Source: an uncultured Clostridia bacterium (lineage in GTDB: Bacteria > Bacillota > Clostridia > TANB77 > CAG-508). From it: a stretch of 9,518 nucleotides of DNA. The DNA lies in assembly GCA_934167135.1 (NCBI GenBank), contig CAKPKI010000067.1, positions 1-9,518 of the forward strand. The letters are read 5' to 3'. Below, in pieces: positions 7,909-9,518 of the stretch; within the stretch, counting starts at the first letter, position 1, and the number at the start of each line of letters is the position of its first letter. Below the pieces are notes generated by a model. It was given only the letters and a program-made list of their open reading frames with translations, made no database searches and had not been told where the DNA came from. Made by a program: the position numbers and the translations under genes.

Positions 7909-8550
7909 ATGAAGAAATTGTTAACAATTTTAGTATTAATAATGTTAATTATATCTTTGTTCCAAATAGCTAATATGTATGCATTATATAAAGCCCAGAT
8001 ACAAGGTGAATATACAAATTTACTAGGTGTATGGGCAATAAAAGTAAATGGAGTAGATATATCTTCTGGTGGGGAAATTTTAACTTTTACAATGACAGAA
8101 GACAATCTTACATATTTGGATTCTGAACATGTGAAAAGCCAGAAAATAGCACCGGGTACACAAGCATGTTTCGAAATTACTATAGACCCATCAAATACAG
8201 ATGTATCTATTCTATATACACTTGATTTAAAATTTGATGATGTAACAACAGCAAAAATGAAATTAATTAAAGTTGAAAACTATTTTCAAAAAAATGGCTC
8301 AACAGAAAAAATAACAAATGAAGATGTATTAACTCAAAACGAAGAACATCAACATAAGGCAGTAATTCCAATAGCCAAAATTAATGACAAATATTTAAAT
8401 CATGTAAAATTATATTTTGAATGGGTAAATGTAGAGGAAAATAATGCTACAGATTCAATATTGGGACAAACAGAAAATGCAAAAATATCTATACCAATAG
8501 AAATAAATTTAAAACAATATACAGGAGAAGTGATAGGCGATGAAACATAA
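7909..8550 (+). CDS. TasA/camelysin-like secreted surface protein
   Basis: The product is 213 residues. The start directly follows the previous stop, with GATGAGG (7894-7900) as a ribosome binding site eight bases upstream. A hydrophobic N-terminus (about 4-22) ends in ANMYALYKAQ, where signal peptidase could cut near residue 25. The mature part contains VWAIKVNGVDIS (41-52), KIAPGTQACFEITIDPSNTD (79-98) and a beta strand running into LYTLDLKF. It closes with ISIPIEINLKQYTGE. The pattern of a stalk-like N-terminus, an APG turn before F-x-I-x-I-D, and a QY-x-GE end is what I associate with SipW-dependent TasA/camelysin-like proteins of Clostridia, which form surface fibres or matrix. There is a single cysteine (Cys87). 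It lies between the His-less and the intact SipW-like proteins and overlaps the latter by 11 bases. It is therefore a likely substrate of that peptidase, though this is inferred from position. Confidence 0.75.
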   Translation: MKKLLTILVLIMLIISLFQIANMYALYKAQIQGEYTNLLGVWAIKVNGVDISSGGEILTFTMTEDNLTYLDSEHVKSQKIAPGTQACFEITIDPSNTDVSILYTLDLKFDDVTTAKMKLIKVENYFQKNGSTEKITNEDVLTQNEEHQHKAVIPIAKINDKYLNHVKLYFEWVNVEENNATDSILGQTENAKISIPIEINLKQYTGEVIGDET

Positions 8551-9058
8551 TAAAATATTAAAGATTATAAAAAAGATTATAATAGATTTAATAATATTTG
8601 TATTAGGTGTCATTGCCATCATTGCGGTATGGGGATTTTTGCAATTAAATGTACAAAAAAAAGAGTATATAAATATATTAGGATACTCTGTGTTTAGTAC
8701 AGAAACTGGAAGTATGTCACCAACAATGGAAACAGGTGATATTGTAATAATCAAAATAGGTGATGAAATAAAGGAAAATGATATTATAACATACAAAAAA
8801 GAAAATGTACTAATCACACATAGAGTAGTAAGTATAGATGGAGATACTGTAATCACAAAAGGAGATTATAATAATACAGAAGATGAGCCAATACAAAAGA
8901 GTAATATTATTGGTAAAGTTGTTTTTATTATAAATGAAGTTGAAATTTGGAAAAAAGTTTTTACTGACATCCATGTAATAATTCCAATTGTTATAACAGT
9001 TATTTTGTTTATATTACTGGTTTCATACAAAGAGAAAACAGGTGATGAAAATGTTTGA
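8540..9058 (+). CDS. SipW-like signal peptidase I, catalytically intact
   Basis: The product is 172 residues, a normal size for SipW-type (S26B) peptidases. All expected boxes are visible: ETGSMSPTMETGDIVIIK with nucleophile Ser58, LITHRVVSIDGD with His94, and VITKGDYNN with Asp109, followed by NIIGKVVFI. Membrane helix 1 is about 10-33 and helix 2 about 143-162, which places the active site outside the membrane. Serine-histidine chemistry, rather than the Ser-Lys dyad of ordinary bacterial signal peptidase I, is the mark of this branch. In Bacillus, SipW releases TasA and TapA for biofilm fibres. By analogy this enzyme would process the TasA-like products on either side. The start lies inside the preceding gene (11-base overlap), with AGGAGA at 8523-8528. 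The stop is TGA followed at once by TAA. Confidence 0.9.
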   Translation: MKHNKILKIIKKIIIDLIIFVLGVIAIIAVWGFLQLNVQKKEYINILGYSVFSTETGSMSPTMETGDIVIIKIGDEIKENDIITYKKENVLITHRVVSIDGDTVITKGDYNNTEDEPIQKSNIIGKVVFIINEVEIWKKVFTDIHVIIPIVITVILFILLVSYKEKTGDENV

Positions 9059-9518
9059 TAAAAAAAAGATAAAAAAAAGTCTTATAATACTTTTATTAAT
9101 AGCAGTAATTATAATAGCAATAATTTTAATTAGAAGAACATTAGCTAGATATGAAACAACTGCAACATCAGACAAAGATGTAGATGTTGCATTTTGGCTA
9201 TTAGAAGATGATTTTAAATCTGGAACAATAGTTGTAAAAGATATTTATCCATCAAATAATTCATTTGACTATAAATTTTCTGTATCTAATTTTAAGAAAG
9301 AAACAAATGGCAATATTAGTAAAAGAGCTGAAACTGATTTAGAATATGAGCCAACTTTTACAATGTCTACAAATTTACCGCTAGAATATAAGATAGAAAA
9401 AAATGGTGAAATTTGCACTACAACTGAAGAAATAATAACAGATGAAGATGGAACCTATTATAAAAAAATATCAGTAGAATCAAGTCAGATGACACAAGGT
9501 GTTGACACTACTGATGAC
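9051..9518 (+). CDS. TasA-like membrane-anchored surface protein (3' partial)
   Basis: The start ATG (9051) overlaps the previous stop by eight bases and has GGTGA (9041-9045) five bases upstream. The frame stays open for 156 codons to the window end. A basic N-terminus (MFDKKKIKK) leads to a membrane helix (about 9-27), then RRTLARYETTATSDKDVDVA, a junction typical of TasA-like SipW substrates in which cleavage or anchoring occurs near LARY. The exposed part has VAFWLLEDDF, IVVKDIYPSNN, FDYKFSVSNF and KRAETDLEY, followed by STNLPLEYKI. These look like alternating strands of the TasA-type jelly-roll fold. It is translationally coupled to the intact SipW-like peptidase, so it is probably its substrate. 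The C-terminus is not in the window. Confidence 0.75.
   Translation, partial: MFDKKKIKKSLIILLLIAVIIIAIILIRRTLARYETTATSDKDVDVAFWLLEDDFKSGTIVVKDIYPSNNSFDYKFSVSNFKKETNGNISKRAETDLEYEPTFTMSTNLPLEYKIEKNGEICTTTEEIITDEDGTYYKKISVESSQMTQGVDTTDD

Overview
This is an AT-rich window (roughly 30% GC by eye). Codon use favours AGA, TTA and ATA, ribosome binding sites are AGGAGG or AAAGGA, and all genes lie on the + strand. This fits a low-GC Firmicute, most likely a clostridial, perhaps gut-dwelling, bacterium. TGA acts as a stop and tryptophans are TGG, so the code is the standard bacterial one. No RNA genes, CRISPR arrays, insertion sequences or phage genes were seen, and no gene-free stretch exceeds 300 bases.

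Positions 3-5654 hold the 3' part (1883 codons) of a giant cell-surface protein whose start lies before the window. It opens with an InlB/Flg_new-type repeat, continues into a pectate-lyase-like beta-helix, and then runs through 21 tandem units with the core (N/D/T)-I-Y-G-G, most about 25 residues long. A long beta-rich, Ig-like tail follows, with no visible LPXTG or SLH anchor. A strong hairpin terminator follows at 5668-5704.

Positions 5754-6624 hold a TasA-like, membrane-anchored surface protein gene broken by a single-base frameshift near 6084. A good extended -10 promoter at 6679-6707 then drives a tight run of genes: a small membrane-anchored protein with an exposed FxLYD-like domain; a SipW-like signal peptidase whose catalytic His is replaced by Asp; a TasA/camelysin-like secreted protein; a canonical SipW-like signal peptidase with Ser, His and Asp all present; and a second TasA-like protein cut off by the window end. 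The last four are separated by 0 bases or overlap by 8-11 bases.

Taken together, the locus looks like a SipW/TasA-type surface-fibre or biofilm-matrix cluster beside a giant beta-solenoid adhesin. The best leads are the pairing of an intact and a His-less SipW-like protein, the frameshifted substrate-like gene, and the 25-residue solenoid with its 99-residue higher-order repeat. Family assignments were made by reading motifs, without a database search.
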